Below are positions 27,073 through 36,070 of a stretch of 63,684 nt of DNA, piece by piece; position 1 is the first letter of the stretch; each line of letters begins with the position of its first letter. This DNA comes from Beijerinckiaceae bacterium (GTDB lineage Bacteria > Pseudomonadota > Alphaproteobacteria > Rhizobiales > Beijerinckiaceae). The notes beneath the pieces are model-generated. The model did no database searches. It worked only from the letters and a program-made list of their open reading frames with translations, and was not told the origin of the DNA. Position numbers and translations under genes: made by a program. Where the stretch lies: assembly GCA_004298435.1 (NCBI GenBank), contig SCSF01000126.1, positions 1-63,684 on the forward strand, given 5' to 3'.

Positions 27073-27519
27073 TCACCGTGAAATATCCTTGCTGGAAACG
27101 AAGTTGATTTCCTCGACCAGGATTTCCTTGATCGCATCCTCGTTCAATCTGCGATTCACACGCTTCACGAGTTCATGCGTGAATTTGGCGATGTTGTATT
27201 TTTCGAGATGCCGGAAATCGAGAGTCGGATCCGAATAGATCAGCCGGAAAGCCTCATCGAGCAGAAACGCATCCGGAGGCACCGGAAGGGAAGCGGCCTT
27301 CTTTGTCTCGGTATAACCCAGTTGCACCACGACATAGCCCTGCACCGCGCCATTGGCGATCATCGGCACATTGAGAATCCGCGTCTTATGATACTGGAGT
27401 TTTTCGACATGCGGGGCCGCTGCCGCCGCAGCAACCCTGAGCTTCCAGGTCGCAGCGGCGTATCCGGCGCTGACGGTAATGAGACAGATCCAGATGCAAG
27501 TGGCGAAGAGCCGTATCAT
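27073..27519 (-). CDS. membrane-anchored FliL-like protein (tentative)
   Basis: 148 residues with an N-terminal membrane anchor (LFATCIWICLITVSAGYAAA) and a periplasmic part containing VPMIANGAVQGYVVVQLGY, a charged helix (FTHELVKRVNRRLNEDA) and an ending IKEILVEEINFVSSKDIS. Anchor plus alpha/beta domain plus C-terminal strand resembles FliL topology, but identity is weak, and a conventional fliL is present at 48372-48848. Its ATG overlaps the FlgN-like stop (ATGA), so it is translated with flagellar genes. Treat it as an unassigned flagellum-associated protein. Confidence 0.7.
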   Translation of the reverse strand: MIRLFATCIWICLITVSAGYAAATWKLRVAAAAAAPHVEKLQYHKTRILNVPMIANGAVQGYVVVQLGYTETKKAASLPVPPDAFLLDEAFRLIYSDPTLDFRHLEKYNIAKFTHELVKRVNRRLNEDAIKEILVEEINFVSSKDISR

Positions 27520-27968
27520 GCCTGTCGCGCCGACCGGTTGATCGAAGCGGAATAGGTGCCGTCCGAACTATCCTCCTCGATCGCGCGTGCGATGAGCGCG
27601 GAGACCTGACGCACCGCCTTGAGGTGAATGTCCAATACGGCAAGATTGTTCTCAAGCTTCCCGCGCAGTTCGGCGAGATTCTGCAAAAGCTCCGGCTCCA
27701 GCGGATTAGGTTCGAAGGCCCGCAATGCGCGGGTCAGCTCCAGCAGGCCATGACTCTTTTGATGATTATAGCTTGCCAGATCGATGGGCCGGTAGCTCCG
27801 CAGCGTCTCCGTCTCCAGATCGACCACGCGGGAGATGCGAAGGATCGTCTCCCTCAGAGTCTCGCGCAAGATGCCGATGCGCGGAGTCTCCGATTGATCA
27901 GCCGTCTCCGCCCCGGTGGCTCGCGCAACAGCTCCGTTCATTGCCTTTTCGCCGCCTGTCATTGTCAA
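27516..27968 (-). CDS. flgN: FlgN-like flagellar export chaperone (probable)
   Basis: 150 residues, mostly helical and without membrane segments. The middle and end (LETETLRSYRPIDLASYNHQ; KSHGLLELTRAL; LRGKLENNLAVLDIHLKAVR; SDGTYS) match the pattern of alphaproteobacterial FlgN-type proteins, which hold the hook-filament junction proteins FlgK and FlgL before export. It overlaps the rod-binding protein gene by 4 bp upstream and the FliL-like gene by 4 bp downstream. The assignment rests on helix pattern and context rather than strong motifs. Confidence 0.65.
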   Translation of the reverse strand: MTMTGGEKAMNGAVARATGAETADQSETPRIGILRETLRETILRISRVVDLETETLRSYRPIDLASYNHQKSHGLLELTRALRAFEPNPLEPELLQNLAELRGKLENNLAVLDIHLKAVRQVSALIARAIEEDSSDGTYSASINRSARQA

Positions 27969-28480
27969 GTCTGCTTCGGAACGACATGGAGAATTTCATC
28001 AAGCGGCGGCCCTGCTCCACTGTCCGCAGCGACCTGGCGCGCGCGATGTCCGAGATGGAGATATTTCGGCGCTATGCCGAGATCCACCTTTTTGGACAGC
28101 GATGTCCCAAGCTGCTGGGCCAGCATCGAACGCCAGATCGTACCGGCGCCCTCGCCGCCAAACAGATCGCTGTCTTGCGGCAGCATGGTTTCGACGAGCT
28201 TTTGCAGAAGCAGCGCCTCAAGTCCCTGATAGGCTTTCTTGTTGGCGTCGACCGGCGGCTTTGAAAACCGCGATGGCGGAGCCTGAGTCGCCAGGCCAGT
28301 GGGATTCATTGGGTGCGCAGACGGCGTCCCGACCTCGCTGAGAATTGTTGAAAAGCCTGCATCCGAATTGCCGCCGCTCGCTGCGATCTTCGCCAGCCTT
28401 TCGGTGGCGGCGGCGGACGTAGCAGGGTCGGCAGCCCTCACGACATCCAGCAGAAGATCGGAAGGCGGCTTGATGGACAC
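27965..28480 (-). CDS. flgJ: rod-binding protein (FlgJ N-terminal domain / CheL type)
   Basis: 171 residues. The conserved rod-binding segment is KAYQGLEALLLQKLVETMLP, with GAGTIWRSMLAQQLGTSLSK further on, as in the N-terminal half of FlgJ and in CheL of alphaproteobacteria. There is no C-terminal muramidase domain, so peptidoglycan cutting must come from another enzyme, plausibly the lytic transglycosylase encoded at 38383-39012. It starts the short run flgJ-flgN-unknowns, 105 bp downstream of the fliJ-like gene. Confidence 0.85.
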   Translation of the reverse strand: MSIKPPSDLLLDVVRAADPATSAAATERLAKIAASGGNSDAGFSTILSEVGTPSAHPMNPTGLATQAPPSRFSKPPVDANKKAYQGLEALLLQKLVETMLPQDSDLFGGEGAGTIWRSMLAQQLGTSLSKKVDLGIAPKYLHLGHRARQVAADSGAGPPLDEILHVVPKQT

Positions 28481-28585
28481 TTTATTCCTCCCAGGAACCA
28501 GGCGCCGAACGAAAATGGCTCCTATCCCGGATATGGGTCAGGTTGTCAGAATGGGGGAGCGAGCTTACGGGAGGCTTGCGCAGGC

Positions 28586-28981
28586 TCAGTTTTTGGCCAT
28601 CTGGCGGTTGAGTGTGGCTTCAATCGCGGCTTCGAGCTCGCGCCGCTCTTCGGCGCGGCGGCAATCTCTGGCGACCGCCTCGGTGGCATGAGCGACCTGC
28701 CCCATGCGCCGCGCACCTTCTATGAGGATTTTTGTTTGCGCTTCACGCTCGCGCAGGAATCGTTCTTCGGCTTCAGCCAGGGCGCGCAATTTTTCAACGA
28801 TGGTCTTCGTATAGGCGACGGTGAAAAAACGCTCGTCATCGAGATAGGACAAAAGCCGCTTTTCTTCTTCGTGCAGGACAGCCAGCTTGTTTTCGATGGC
28901 CGCGAAGCGCCATTCTGCCAGCTTGTGGATGTCCTTCTGCACGGAGAGAAGTCGTTGCAGAGACTTCAGCCGTTGGCGCAT
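28586..28981 (-). CDS. fliJ: FliJ-like coiled-coil export component (probable)
   Basis: 131 residues, almost wholly charged heptad-type helix (RLKSLQRLLSVQKDIHKLAE; EAEERFLREREAQTKILIEG), the two-helix coiled coil expected of FliJ, the stalk of the flagellar ATPase. FliJ normally follows fliI; here fliI is 33 kb away and this gene follows fliR by 4 bp. Assignment is by size, coiled coil and position, as FliJ has little sequence conservation. Confidence 0.65.
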   Translation of the reverse strand: MRQRLKSLQRLLSVQKDIHKLAEWRFAAIENKLAVLHEEEKRLLSYLDDERFFTVAYTKTIVEKLRALAEAEERFLREREAQTKILIEGARRMGQVAHATEAVARDCRRAEERRELEAAIEATLNRQMAKN

Positions 28982-28985
28982 CGGC

Positions 28986-29744
28986 TCACCCGTTCATAAG
29001 CCATGAGGCAAACCCCGCCATGAACATTTCCGCCAGTTGCCGGAAGGTGAAATAGAAGAGCAACAGGCCCGCAAATACGACAATCGGAGTCGCCATGAAG
29101 TAGACGTGAATTTGCGGCGTCAGCCGATTGGCCAGACCGATGCCAAGATTGACGATGAGTGAAAAGACGATGAAGGGGCTTGCAATCCGCAACGCCAGAA
29201 GAAACGACGTATCCAGAACATTCGCGATTTGAACCATCCCGAATTGCGTCGGAAAGCCCCCGGCGATCGGCAAGGCGTGGTAGGAAGCGATGATTCCGCG
29301 CAGGATCTCCCAATGCAGATCGGTAACGAACAGCAACGTCGTTGCCAAAAGAGTCAAAAAGGTTGCGACGGTCGGCAGGGATTCGCTGTCATCCTCAACT
29401 GGCGCGCCGAGCGAGTTTGAAAGACCGATTTCCTGGGCGATGGCCGAGCCGAGCGTTTCGAGCGCGGCGAAGAAAATCCGCCCCATGAAGCCGATCATTC
29501 CGCCGATGAGAGATTCGGTGACGATGATGTGCAACAGCCGGAATGGCGTTGCCTTGTCGATCAGCTTGACGACGTCGGCGCCAAGCAGGGGCACAAAAAC
29601 AAGCGTGATTGCGACAGTCAAAAACAATCTGACGACAACCGGAACCCGCGGACTTGAGAAGCCCGGCATCAGCATCAGGCAGGCGCCGATCCGGCAAAAC
29701 AGAATAAACGCGGACAGAACCGTATCAGAGCCTATGTTCGTCAC
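28986..29744 (-). CDS. fliR: flagellar biosynthetic protein FliR
   Basis: Inner-membrane export-gate protein that assembles with FliP and FliQ. About six hydrophobic helices are visible ([35 protein letters not shown]; the segment with [67 protein letters not shown]). 252 aa is normal. Its start overlaps the flhA stop (ATGA). Confidence 0.96.
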   Translation of the reverse strand: MTNIGSDTVLSAFILFCRIGACLMLMPGFSSPRVPVVVRLFLTVAITLVFVPLLGADVVKLIDKATPFRLLHIIVTESLIGGMIGFMGRIFFAALETLGSAIAQEIGLSNSLGAPVEDDSESLPTVATFLTLLATTLLFVTDLHWEILRGIIASYHALPIAGGFPTQFGMVQIANVLDTSFLLALRIASPFIVFSLIVNLGIGLANRLTPQIHVYFMATPIVVFAGLLLFYFTFRQLAEMFMAGFASWLMNG

Positions 29745-31831
29745 GAGATCGCGCCGAGCGTGCGGATTTCGACGCCTCTGGCAATTTCGAGGTGCGAAAG
29801 CACCGGCAGGGTTGCGAACAGACGCTCGACAACCATGCGGACATAGGGGCGCGCCTCAGGCGTCGTTACAAGCACAAAGGAATGCCCCTTATCCATGCGC
29901 TCGCGGATCGCCGGCGCCGCTTCCGCGCCGAACTGCTCGACCATCGCCGGATCGAGATCAAATTCGACGATATCTCCTTTCGCGTCGCGCCTGAGCGCCT
30001 GATGGAAGGCGAGATCCCAGCGGCTGCCGAGCCGCAGCACCTTGAGCGCATCGCCATCCATGAGATCGCCGCAGATCTGCTGCGCGATCCGCATCCGCAC
30101 ATGCTCCGTCACCTGCTCTGCACGGCGCACATGCGGCACGATTTCCGCAACCGCCTCAAGGATCAATTGCAAATTCCTGATCGAAACGCGCTCGGCCAGC
30201 AAAAGCTTGAGCACCGCCTGAAGCCCTGAATAAGAGATCTGTGAAGGACAGATATCCTCGAGCAATCGCTTGTATTCAGGTCCGAGCTGATCGAGCAGCG
30301 AACGCATGTCCTTGTAAGACAGAAGCTGCGAAAGATTGTTACGGATCACTTCGCTTAAATGGGTGAGAAGCACCGACATAGTATCGATAGCGCGGAAGCC
30401 CTGCCGCTTCAGTTCGTTGGCGTAAGCATCGGAAATCCAGACCGCTTTCATGCCGAAGGCCGGCTCACGTCCGTCCTCGCCAGGAAGGTCCGGCTTGCGC
30501 CCGTCGCCGGTGACAACCAGAAGATTCCCAAGCTTCAATTCATGCGATGACACGGCCGCGCCGTGGATTTTGATATGGTATGACTTCGGCGGCAGGGAAA
30601 GATTGTCCGACACCTTGATGTCGGGAACGACGAATCCGTATTGCTGGGCGAATTTGCGCCGCATCTTGGTGACGCGATGCACCAGTTCGCCCTGCGAAAG
30701 CAGCAATTTCGCAGAAAGCTGCTTGCCGAGGCAGAGTTCGATCTCAACCGATTTCAGCGACTCCCTGACGGATTCCTTCGCCTCTTTCTGCGCCTGCAAA
30801 TCGGCTGCGGTCTTGCGCGCTACTTCCGCTGCATGATCACGCGCGAGCCGCAACGGAACCGCATAGCCGACAAAAGCCAGAAGCGAGCCAAGCATGGCGA
30901 AGGGGAAAAACGGCAGACCCGGGACAACTGCCAGAAGAAACATCAACAGAGCGGCGACGAACAAAGCTTTGGGATATTTGACGAGCTGGCCCAACACCGC
31001 CTGCTCGGCCGAACCTCTCGTCCCGCCCTTCGAAACAAGAAGGCCAGCCGCCAGCGAAACGATCAGCGACGGGATCTGCGAAACGAGACCGTCGCCAACC
31101 GAAAGCTTGGTGAATACGTCGGCGGCCTGTGACAACGGCATATTGTGCCGCGTCGCGCCGATAACGATGCCGCCGAAAATATTGACCGCCAGAATGATGA
31201 GGCCTGCGATCGCATCGCCGCGCACGAATTTCGAGGCGCCGTCCATGGAGCCGAAAAAGGCGCTTTCCTCCTCGAGTTCACGGCGACGGACTTGTGCCTC
31301 CTTCTCGTCGATAACGCCGGCGTGGAGATCGGCATCGATCGCCATTTGCTTGCCGGGAATCGCATCGAGCGTAAATCGCGCGCCGACTTCCGCGATACGG
31401 GTCGCGCCTTTGGTGATCACCACGAAATTAACGGTGATCAATATGGTGAAAACGATAAGGCCGATGACGAAGTCGCCACTCATCACGAGCCTGGCGAAGC
31501 CGCCGATGATATAGCCGGCGGCGTTGGTTCCCTCAGGCCCATTCGAGAGGATAAGACGCGTCGTCGCTATGTTGAGCGACAGCCGCAACAAAGTCGCGAC
31601 GAGAAGAACTGTCGGAAACGACGAGAAATCAAGCGGCCGCTGAATCCAGAGCGACACCATCAGGATCAGCACGGACAGCGCAATCGAAAAGGCGAGTCCG
31701 ATATCGATCGCGAATGCCGGTATCGGCAGGAAGAAGATCGTCAGAATCGCGATGATGCCCGCAGCAAAGGCGACATCTCTCGATCCTTTGCGCTCGGCCA
31801 ACGTCGGCGCGCCGGCCGCTGCTCCCGCCAT
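29741..31831 (-). CDS. flhA: flagellar biosynthesis protein FlhA
   Basis: Major export-gate component: eight N-terminal membrane helices (about 25-330) and a large cytoplasmic domain that docks chaperone-substrate complexes. The FHIPEP family stretch ([20 protein letters not shown]) and the conserved cytoplasmic loop with [20 protein letters not shown] are present, with the C-terminal domain from about 370 ending [17 protein letters not shown]. 696 aa is full length. fliR follows with a 4-bp overlap; fliQ lies 143 bp upstream. Confidence 0.98.
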   Translation of the reverse strand: MAGAAAGAPTLAERKGSRDVAFAAGIIAILTIFFLPIPAFAIDIGLAFSIALSVLILMVSLWIQRPLDFSSFPTVLLVATLLRLSLNIATTRLILSNGPEGTNAAGYIIGGFARLVMSGDFVIGLIVFTILITVNFVVITKGATRIAEVGARFTLDAIPGKQMAIDADLHAGVIDEKEAQVRRRELEEESAFFGSMDGASKFVRGDAIAGLIILAVNIFGGIVIGATRHNMPLSQAADVFTKLSVGDGLVSQIPSLIVSLAAGLLVSKGGTRGSAEQAVLGQLVKYPKALFVAALLMFLLAVVPGLPFFPFAMLGSLLAFVGYAVPLRLARDHAAEVARKTAADLQAQKEAKESVRESLKSVEIELCLGKQLSAKLLLSQGELVHRVTKMRRKFAQQYGFVVPDIKVSDNLSLPPKSYHIKIHGAAVSSHELKLGNLLVVTGDGRKPDLPGEDGREPAFGMKAVWISDAYANELKRQGFRAIDTMSVLLTHLSEVIRNNLSQLLSYKDMRSLLDQLGPEYKRLLEDICPSQISYSGLQAVLKLLLAERVSIRNLQLILEAVAEIVPHVRRAEQVTEHVRMRIAQQICGDLMDGDALKVLRLGSRWDLAFHQALRRDAKGDIVEFDLDPAMVEQFGAEAAPAIRERMDKGHSFVLVTTPEARPYVRMVVERLFATLPVLSHLEIARGVEIRTLGAIS

Positions 31832-31974
31832 GGATCGACCCTTTCCTCAACAACACGTCATCTTGCGGACATGCGCCATGCCCGCCGCCACCACGAAAGG
31901 CGCAGCCCGGCAATACAAGTCTATTGTGAGGATGCAAGCTTGCCTGAAAGTGGCCGAAGCCAATGCAGCGCGGA

Positions 31975-32241
31975 TCAAAAGCCGTTTTCGATGCGTGAAT
32001 AGGCTTGCTGGGTAAAGACGTAAATCTCGCTGCCGATAAACGAAGCGCTGATCATCAGAACGGCAAAAACAACCAGTATCTTCGGCACGAAGGTAAGGGT
32101 CATCTCCTGAATTTGCGTCAGCGCCTGGAACAGGGCGATGATGATGCCAACCACCATGGCAGCGCCGATGGCCGGCCCGGTGACGACGAGGACAGTCCAG
32201 ATCGCGGAGCGCATCAGCTCCAGGGCGTCGGCTTCATTCAT
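31975..32241 (-). CDS. fliQ: flagellar biosynthetic protein FliQ
   Basis: 88 residues with two membrane helices (IWTVLVVTGPAIGAAMVVGI and FVPKILVVFAVLMISASFIG) and the connecting QALTQIQEMTLTFVPK, the FliQ signature. Four copies join FliP5-FliR1 in the export gate. It begins 1 bp after the flgD stop, so it is translationally coupled. Confidence 0.96.
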   Translation of the reverse strand: MNEADALELMRSAIWTVLVVTGPAIGAAMVVGIIIALFQALTQIQEMTLTFVPKILVVFAVLMISASFIGSEIYVFTQQAYSRIENGF

Positions 32242-32242
32242 G

Positions 32243-32710
32243 TCATTCGATGATTACGCCGGTGGGCAATTGGAAGGTCGAGCCGTCACTCAAAGTCGTG
32301 GACGTCGCGCCACTGCCGCCAGTCGTCAAAGGAATCGAGGTGCCGTTGTTCAGGTTTGCGCTTACGCCGCCTGCTGAAGACAACGAAACAGAAGTGACCG
32401 TTCCGCTCGCCGAGCCGTCGGCTGAACTGATCGTCTGGCCGATCAGTAATTCCGCCTGCGTGAGCGCGGAAGACGTCAGCATCGTATCCAGTTTCGAATT
32501 CGTCTGGATCTGCTGCTCGACCGAAGAAAACGACGCAAGCTGACTCATATATTGCGTCGGATCCGTCGGAGAGGTCGGATCCTGGTTTTGCAGTTCGGCG
32601 ACGAGGAGCTGCAAAAACTGGTTGTAGTTGACTGTGGCGGAGGCCGCCGCCGCATTCGTCGCAGAGTTGCTATTTGTGTTCGATACAGGCTGTGTCGGAC
32701 CGACAGTCAT
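32243..32710 (-). CDS. flgD: hook assembly scaffold FlgD
   Basis: Hook cap protein needed for FlgE polymerisation. Conserved N-terminus: YNQFLQLLVAELQNQDPTSP then TDPTQYMSQLASFSSVEQQI, followed by a short C-terminal part (LIGQTISSADGSASGTVTS). At 155 aa this is a short FlgD that lacks the larger tudor/FnIII-like region of enteric proteins, as is usual in Rhizobiales. It is between flbT and fliQ. Confidence 0.95.
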   Translation of the reverse strand: MTVGPTQPVSNTNSNSATNAAAASATVNYNQFLQLLVAELQNQDPTSPTDPTQYMSQLASFSSVEQQIQTNSKLDTMLTSSALTQAELLIGQTISSADGSASGTVTSVSLSSAGGVSANLNNGTSIPLTTGGSGATSTTLSDGSTFQLPTGVIIE

Positions 32711-32730
32711 GGCACATCTCCCTTAACCCG

Positions 32731-33141
32731 CTAGGCTGCCTGCTCGGGCGTCAGAACCTTGTCCTTGCCGAGAGTCTCGGCTTCAAGCGGCAGCAGAGCA
32801 CGGATTGTCTTCAAAGCCTCGAATTTTCGATTTTCCCAAACAAGACGCTCGACTTGCGACAGACCTTTCGCAATTTCGCCCTGGTCGAAATTCTTCCGAT
32901 TGACTGCGAGAGCGTTCGCGAACATCTGGCTCGCGGCCGGCGTATCCGCCGGATTCATCAACATAATCTGCACGATGAAATAAAGCTGACGCAACGGTGT
33001 CGTCACTTCGTCGACACGCATCACATGCGCTTCCAGCAAAAAGGTCGCATCATTGAGCAGCTCGATCGAAACCTTACGATCGACGCGGACGACCGCGCCG
33101 TTAATGTAAAATTTCTCGCCTGCACGCAACGAAATATGCAT
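32731..33141 (-). CDS. flbT: flagellin synthesis post-transcriptional regulator FlbT
   Basis: 136 residues beginning HISLRAGEKFYINGAVVRVD and containing LEAHVMRVDEVTTPLRQLYF, diagnostic of FlbT. In Caulobacter FlbT binds the flagellin mRNA 5' leader and promotes its decay until the hook is complete; in some rhizobia and Brucella it acts positively. The flagellin leader here has an RBS-covering hairpin (46621-46663) that is a natural candidate target. It is co-transcribed with flaF, 9 bp upstream. Confidence 0.96.
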   Translation of the reverse strand: MHISLRAGEKFYINGAVVRVDRKVSIELLNDATFLLEAHVMRVDEVTTPLRQLYFIVQIMLMNPADTPAASQMFANALAVNRKNFDQGEIAKGLSQVERLVWENRKFEALKTIRALLPLEAETLGKDKVLTPEQAA

Positions 33142-33150
33142 CTTCCCGCC

Positions 33151-33498
33151 TCAGTTAAGGCCATCCCGGATAATCGTGCAGATTTCGATCAGCCCTTCGA
33201 AGTTGTCGGATTTGCCAAGCCGCATATTCTGCACTTCCTGGGTGATCCAGAGGCCAATCGAGATGAGTTCGGCGCGCAATGCGTCGGGCAAATTGTTCTC
33301 AGGCTTGGCAAGATCCTCCATGAAGATGCGCCAAAGCTGGTTGACGTAGTTCAGGGCTTCCGCCGCCTCCATCGAGCGAACGCCCTTGCGGCTCGCAATT
33401 TCGAGAAGATCAAGACCCCGCTGCATTGCCTGGCGCTCACGCGAGCGCGCATCCTGAGCATCATCTTCCTGAATTTCGGCGTATGAAAATTGATACAT
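33151..33498 (-). CDS. flaF: flagellar biosynthesis regulator FlaF
   Basis: 115 residues: MYQFSYAEIQEDDAQDARSR, RKGVRSMEAAEALNYVNQLW and LPDALRAELISIGLWITQEV are the FlaF signature. FlaF is needed for flagellin synthesis and works opposite to FlbT in Caulobacter. It lies between flgL and flbT with short gaps, so hook-junction and filament control genes share one message. Confidence 0.96.
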   Translation of the reverse strand: MYQFSYAEIQEDDAQDARSRERQAMQRGLDLLEIASRKGVRSMEAAEALNYVNQLWRIFMEDLAKPENNLPDALRAELISIGLWITQEVQNMRLGKSDNFEGLIEICTIIRDGLN

Positions 33499-33530
33499 CG
33501 CCGTATCCTACTCCCCGCGGCCCAATGGAC

Positions 33531-34571
33531 TCAAAGATAGTTCACGAGGCTCAGCTTCTGAAGCTGCGCCGTCAGCGAATAAGCGGTCTCGATCTGTGTT
33601 TGCAAATTCGTCACCTGAGTGGAAGCTTCATAGGGATCGACATCTTCGAGATTGTTGATCTGGGTCGTCAATATGCTCATCTGAACCGACATCTGATCGG
33701 TTGCGTTCGACACATTGCTTTGAACGAGCCCTACGCTGGTTTGCATATTCGTCAGCCCGGTAATGGCTTTCTGCACGAGAGCTGTCGCTGTGGTCGTCAC
33801 CGCATTGAGAGCATCGGCGCTCAGATTCTGCGTACCGAGGTTAGCCACCATCGCATAGGCCTGCGCCAGATCCTGGAAAGCGGACTGATTGGCGCTGACG
33901 GATGTGTCTGCGGTTTGCGTATCTGAAATCTGGCTCGACATCGCGGTATCCGATGCCGACGACCAGTCGCTCGTCCAATTGGATCCCTGGAACAAGGTCG
34001 GAAATTGCGTGTTCAGAAAACTCTGCATCTGCGTGCCTGTGATCGAGGACACGCTCGCGGAGGATTGCGAGAAACCGAAAGTGCTCGAAAAGGCGCTATC
34101 GACTGCGGCCTGATTTGGCGATCCAGACGCATAATAATCCGTAATCGGCTGCGTTCCGGAGTTAATGCCGCCAAAAATATATTGCCCGCTGACGGAGGTG
34201 TTCAGATTGGACACAAGCGATTGAAGATCGACTTGCGCGGTAGCCTGCAAACTGTTCGCCGAACTCGTTCCGGTGGACGATATCAGCGAGTTCAAAAAGT
34301 CTTGCGCGTTCGTCTGCAAATTGCCAAGAATGGTCTGCGTCGATGACAGGCGTGTGGAAACCATACCGTTCGTCGCCGTGATCGTTTCCAGCATCGACTC
34401 TTCGGAACGCAAGGAAAGATCCTGGTTCGTCGATTCCCCGAGCTGAAGCCCGACATTCGCATATGTCCCGGTCGAGACTTCCTGCTCCGCGGTCGCAAGA
34501 TTCTTCTGTGCGTTGAGGACAGACTGCCGCAGCGCCGACGAAATCGAGTAGGATGAGATATAGGAGCTCAT
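33531..34571 (-). CDS. flgL: flagellar hook-filament junction protein FlgL
   Basis: 346 residues with flagellin-like helical ends: YSISSALRQSVLNAQKNLAT at the N-terminus and a C-terminal coiled region (ISNATDQMSVQ-like; QINNLEDVDPYEASTQVTNL). The Ser/Thr/Gln-rich middle is usual for exported axial proteins. Its ATG overlaps the flgK stop by 1 bp. The pairing with flgK directly upstream settles FlgL rather than flagellin. Confidence 0.9.
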   Translation of the reverse strand: MSSYISSYSISSALRQSVLNAQKNLATAEQEVSTGTYANVGLQLGESTNQDLSLRSEESMLETITATNGMVSTRLSSTQTILGNLQTNAQDFLNSLISSTGTSSANSLQATAQVDLQSLVSNLNTSVSGQYIFGGINSGTQPITDYYASGSPNQAAVDSAFSSTFGFSQSSASVSSITGTQMQSFLNTQFPTLFQGSNWTSDWSSASDTAMSSQISDTQTADTSVSANQSAFQDLAQAYAMVANLGTQNLSADALNAVTTTATALVQKAITGLTNMQTSVGLVQSNVSNATDQMSVQMSILTTQINNLEDVDPYEASTQVTNLQTQIETAYSLTAQLQKLSLVNYL

Positions 34572-36037
34572 TAGACTGCCGTCGGGTTGATGGCGTTGGT
34601 GAGATCGGCGAACATCTGGTTGATCGTGGTCAAGAGTTTCGACGATGCCGAATAGGAGTTTTCAAGGTCGAGCATTTGCGACATCTCATCATCGAGATTG
34701 ACGCCGGTTGCGTTGGAGAGAGCCGTCGTCGAATTGCTCAGCAAAGTGCTCTGATAGGAACTTTCCGATGTCGCGCTCTGAAGCTGGCCATTGAGCCAAC
34801 TCGCAGAGGCTCCGGCATAGCCGCTGACGGAATTGCTTGTACCGATCTGACCAGCCGAATTGAAGGTCTGTGAGCTCGAGAGATTGGTGAGCAGTTGCTG
34901 CAACTGCGTCGAATAACTCGCCGCACCGGTCGTATTATAAGTGAAATTGATGCCATCACGCAGCAGCGTGGCGTTTCCGCCCTGGCTCGGATCGACAGCG
35001 GCGTTTACCGAAATGGCGCCGGCAAGACCCGTGTTTGACGTTGCGGAAGGGACGGCCGTGCTTCCGGCGTTCGTGAAGAGACCCGCAAGAGTCGTACCTG
35101 AGCCAGAAGGATCTGTCTCGGCAAAAGAGCTGATGAGCCCTTGCGCGACCTGATCGAGTTGCGTCTGGTAAGTGACCGCGATCGTGTCGCGCAAATTGCC
35201 GAGGCCGGCCAGCGCGCCCGACTGAATCGGCATCGTCGCAGACGTGCCTGTTACCGCCACGCCATCGATATAGACAGCATTGCCTGTCGTCGCAGGCGTA
35301 TAGGTCGAAGTCGGCTGAAAGGTGACTGAACGCGCACGGCCACCCTGGAATAGCGTGACGCCGCTGTCCGTATAAATGGACATGTCGCCATTTGCGCCGG
35401 TCGTGGTCGAAATTCCAATCTGTTGTGAAAGCTGCGTCAAAACCGTGTTACGCGTATCTTCAAGATCGGTAACATCGTTCCCCATTGCTGTCGCGGAGAC
35501 GATTTGCGAATTGACGGTCTGGAATTGCGACAGAAGTGAATTGATCTGCGAAACGGATGACGCCATTTGCGAGTCGGTCTGCTCGCGCAGTTGCTGAACC
35601 GTCGCACTCGCATTGTTAAGCGTTGTCGCAAGCGAATCCGCAGCCGTGACGACGGAGGCCGCCAGACTGGCATCGCTCGGCGATGCCTCATATGTCTGGA
35701 CGGCACTGGTAAGAGCGCTGATTTCCGATGATGGCGAATTGGTGCTGTCAGTATCACCCATCGCACTCTGAAGCGTGGTCAGCCCGGCAAGGATTGCACT
35801 TTGCGATGCCGATGACGATGTGGCTCCCAAAACGCTTTCGAACAACGCTTTATTTTGCGCATTCGTGATCGACGTGAGCGCAACGCTGCCACTCGCTGTC
35901 GTCGCGATATTGGCGATCTTGCGGGAGAAACTCCCCCCGTTGTTGATCCCGGCGATGTTGCGCGACAGGACCGACGATTCAGCCGATATAGTGGCCAGCG
36001 CAGCGTTGGCGGCGTTGGTAGCCGTAGTAAGATTCAT
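34571..36037 (-). CDS. flgK: flagellar hook-associated protein FlgK
   Basis: 488 residues: first hook-filament junction protein. N-terminal axial helix (AALATISAESSVLSRNIAGI), FlgK-type middle (NTVLTQLSQQIGISTTTGAN; DMSIYTDSGVTLFQGGRA) and the C-terminal NLDDEMSQMLDLENSYSASS with SKLLTTINQMFADL. It follows flgE by 33 bp and overlaps flgL. The central variable region is short compared with enteric FlgK. Confidence 0.93.
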   Translation of the reverse strand: MNLTTATNAANAALATISAESSVLSRNIAGINNGGSFSRKIANIATTASGSVALTSITNAQNKALFESVLGATSSSASQSAILAGLTTLQSAMGDTDSTNSPSSEISALTSAVQTYEASPSDASLAASVVTAADSLATTLNNASATVQQLREQTDSQMASSVSQINSLLSQFQTVNSQIVSATAMGNDVTDLEDTRNTVLTQLSQQIGISTTTGANGDMSIYTDSGVTLFQGGRARSVTFQPTSTYTPATTGNAVYIDGVAVTGTSATMPIQSGALAGLGNLRDTIAVTYQTQLDQVAQGLISSFAETDPSGSGTTLAGLFTNAGSTAVPSATSNTGLAGAISVNAAVDPSQGGNATLLRDGINFTYNTTGAASYSTQLQQLLTNLSSSQTFNSAGQIGTSNSVSGYAGASASWLNGQLQSATSESSYQSTLLSNSTTALSNATGVNLDDEMSQMLDLENSYSASSKLLTTINQMFADLTNAINPTAV

Positions 36038-36070
36038 CTCAGGACTCGAGTTGAACAGAAAGCGGAAAGG

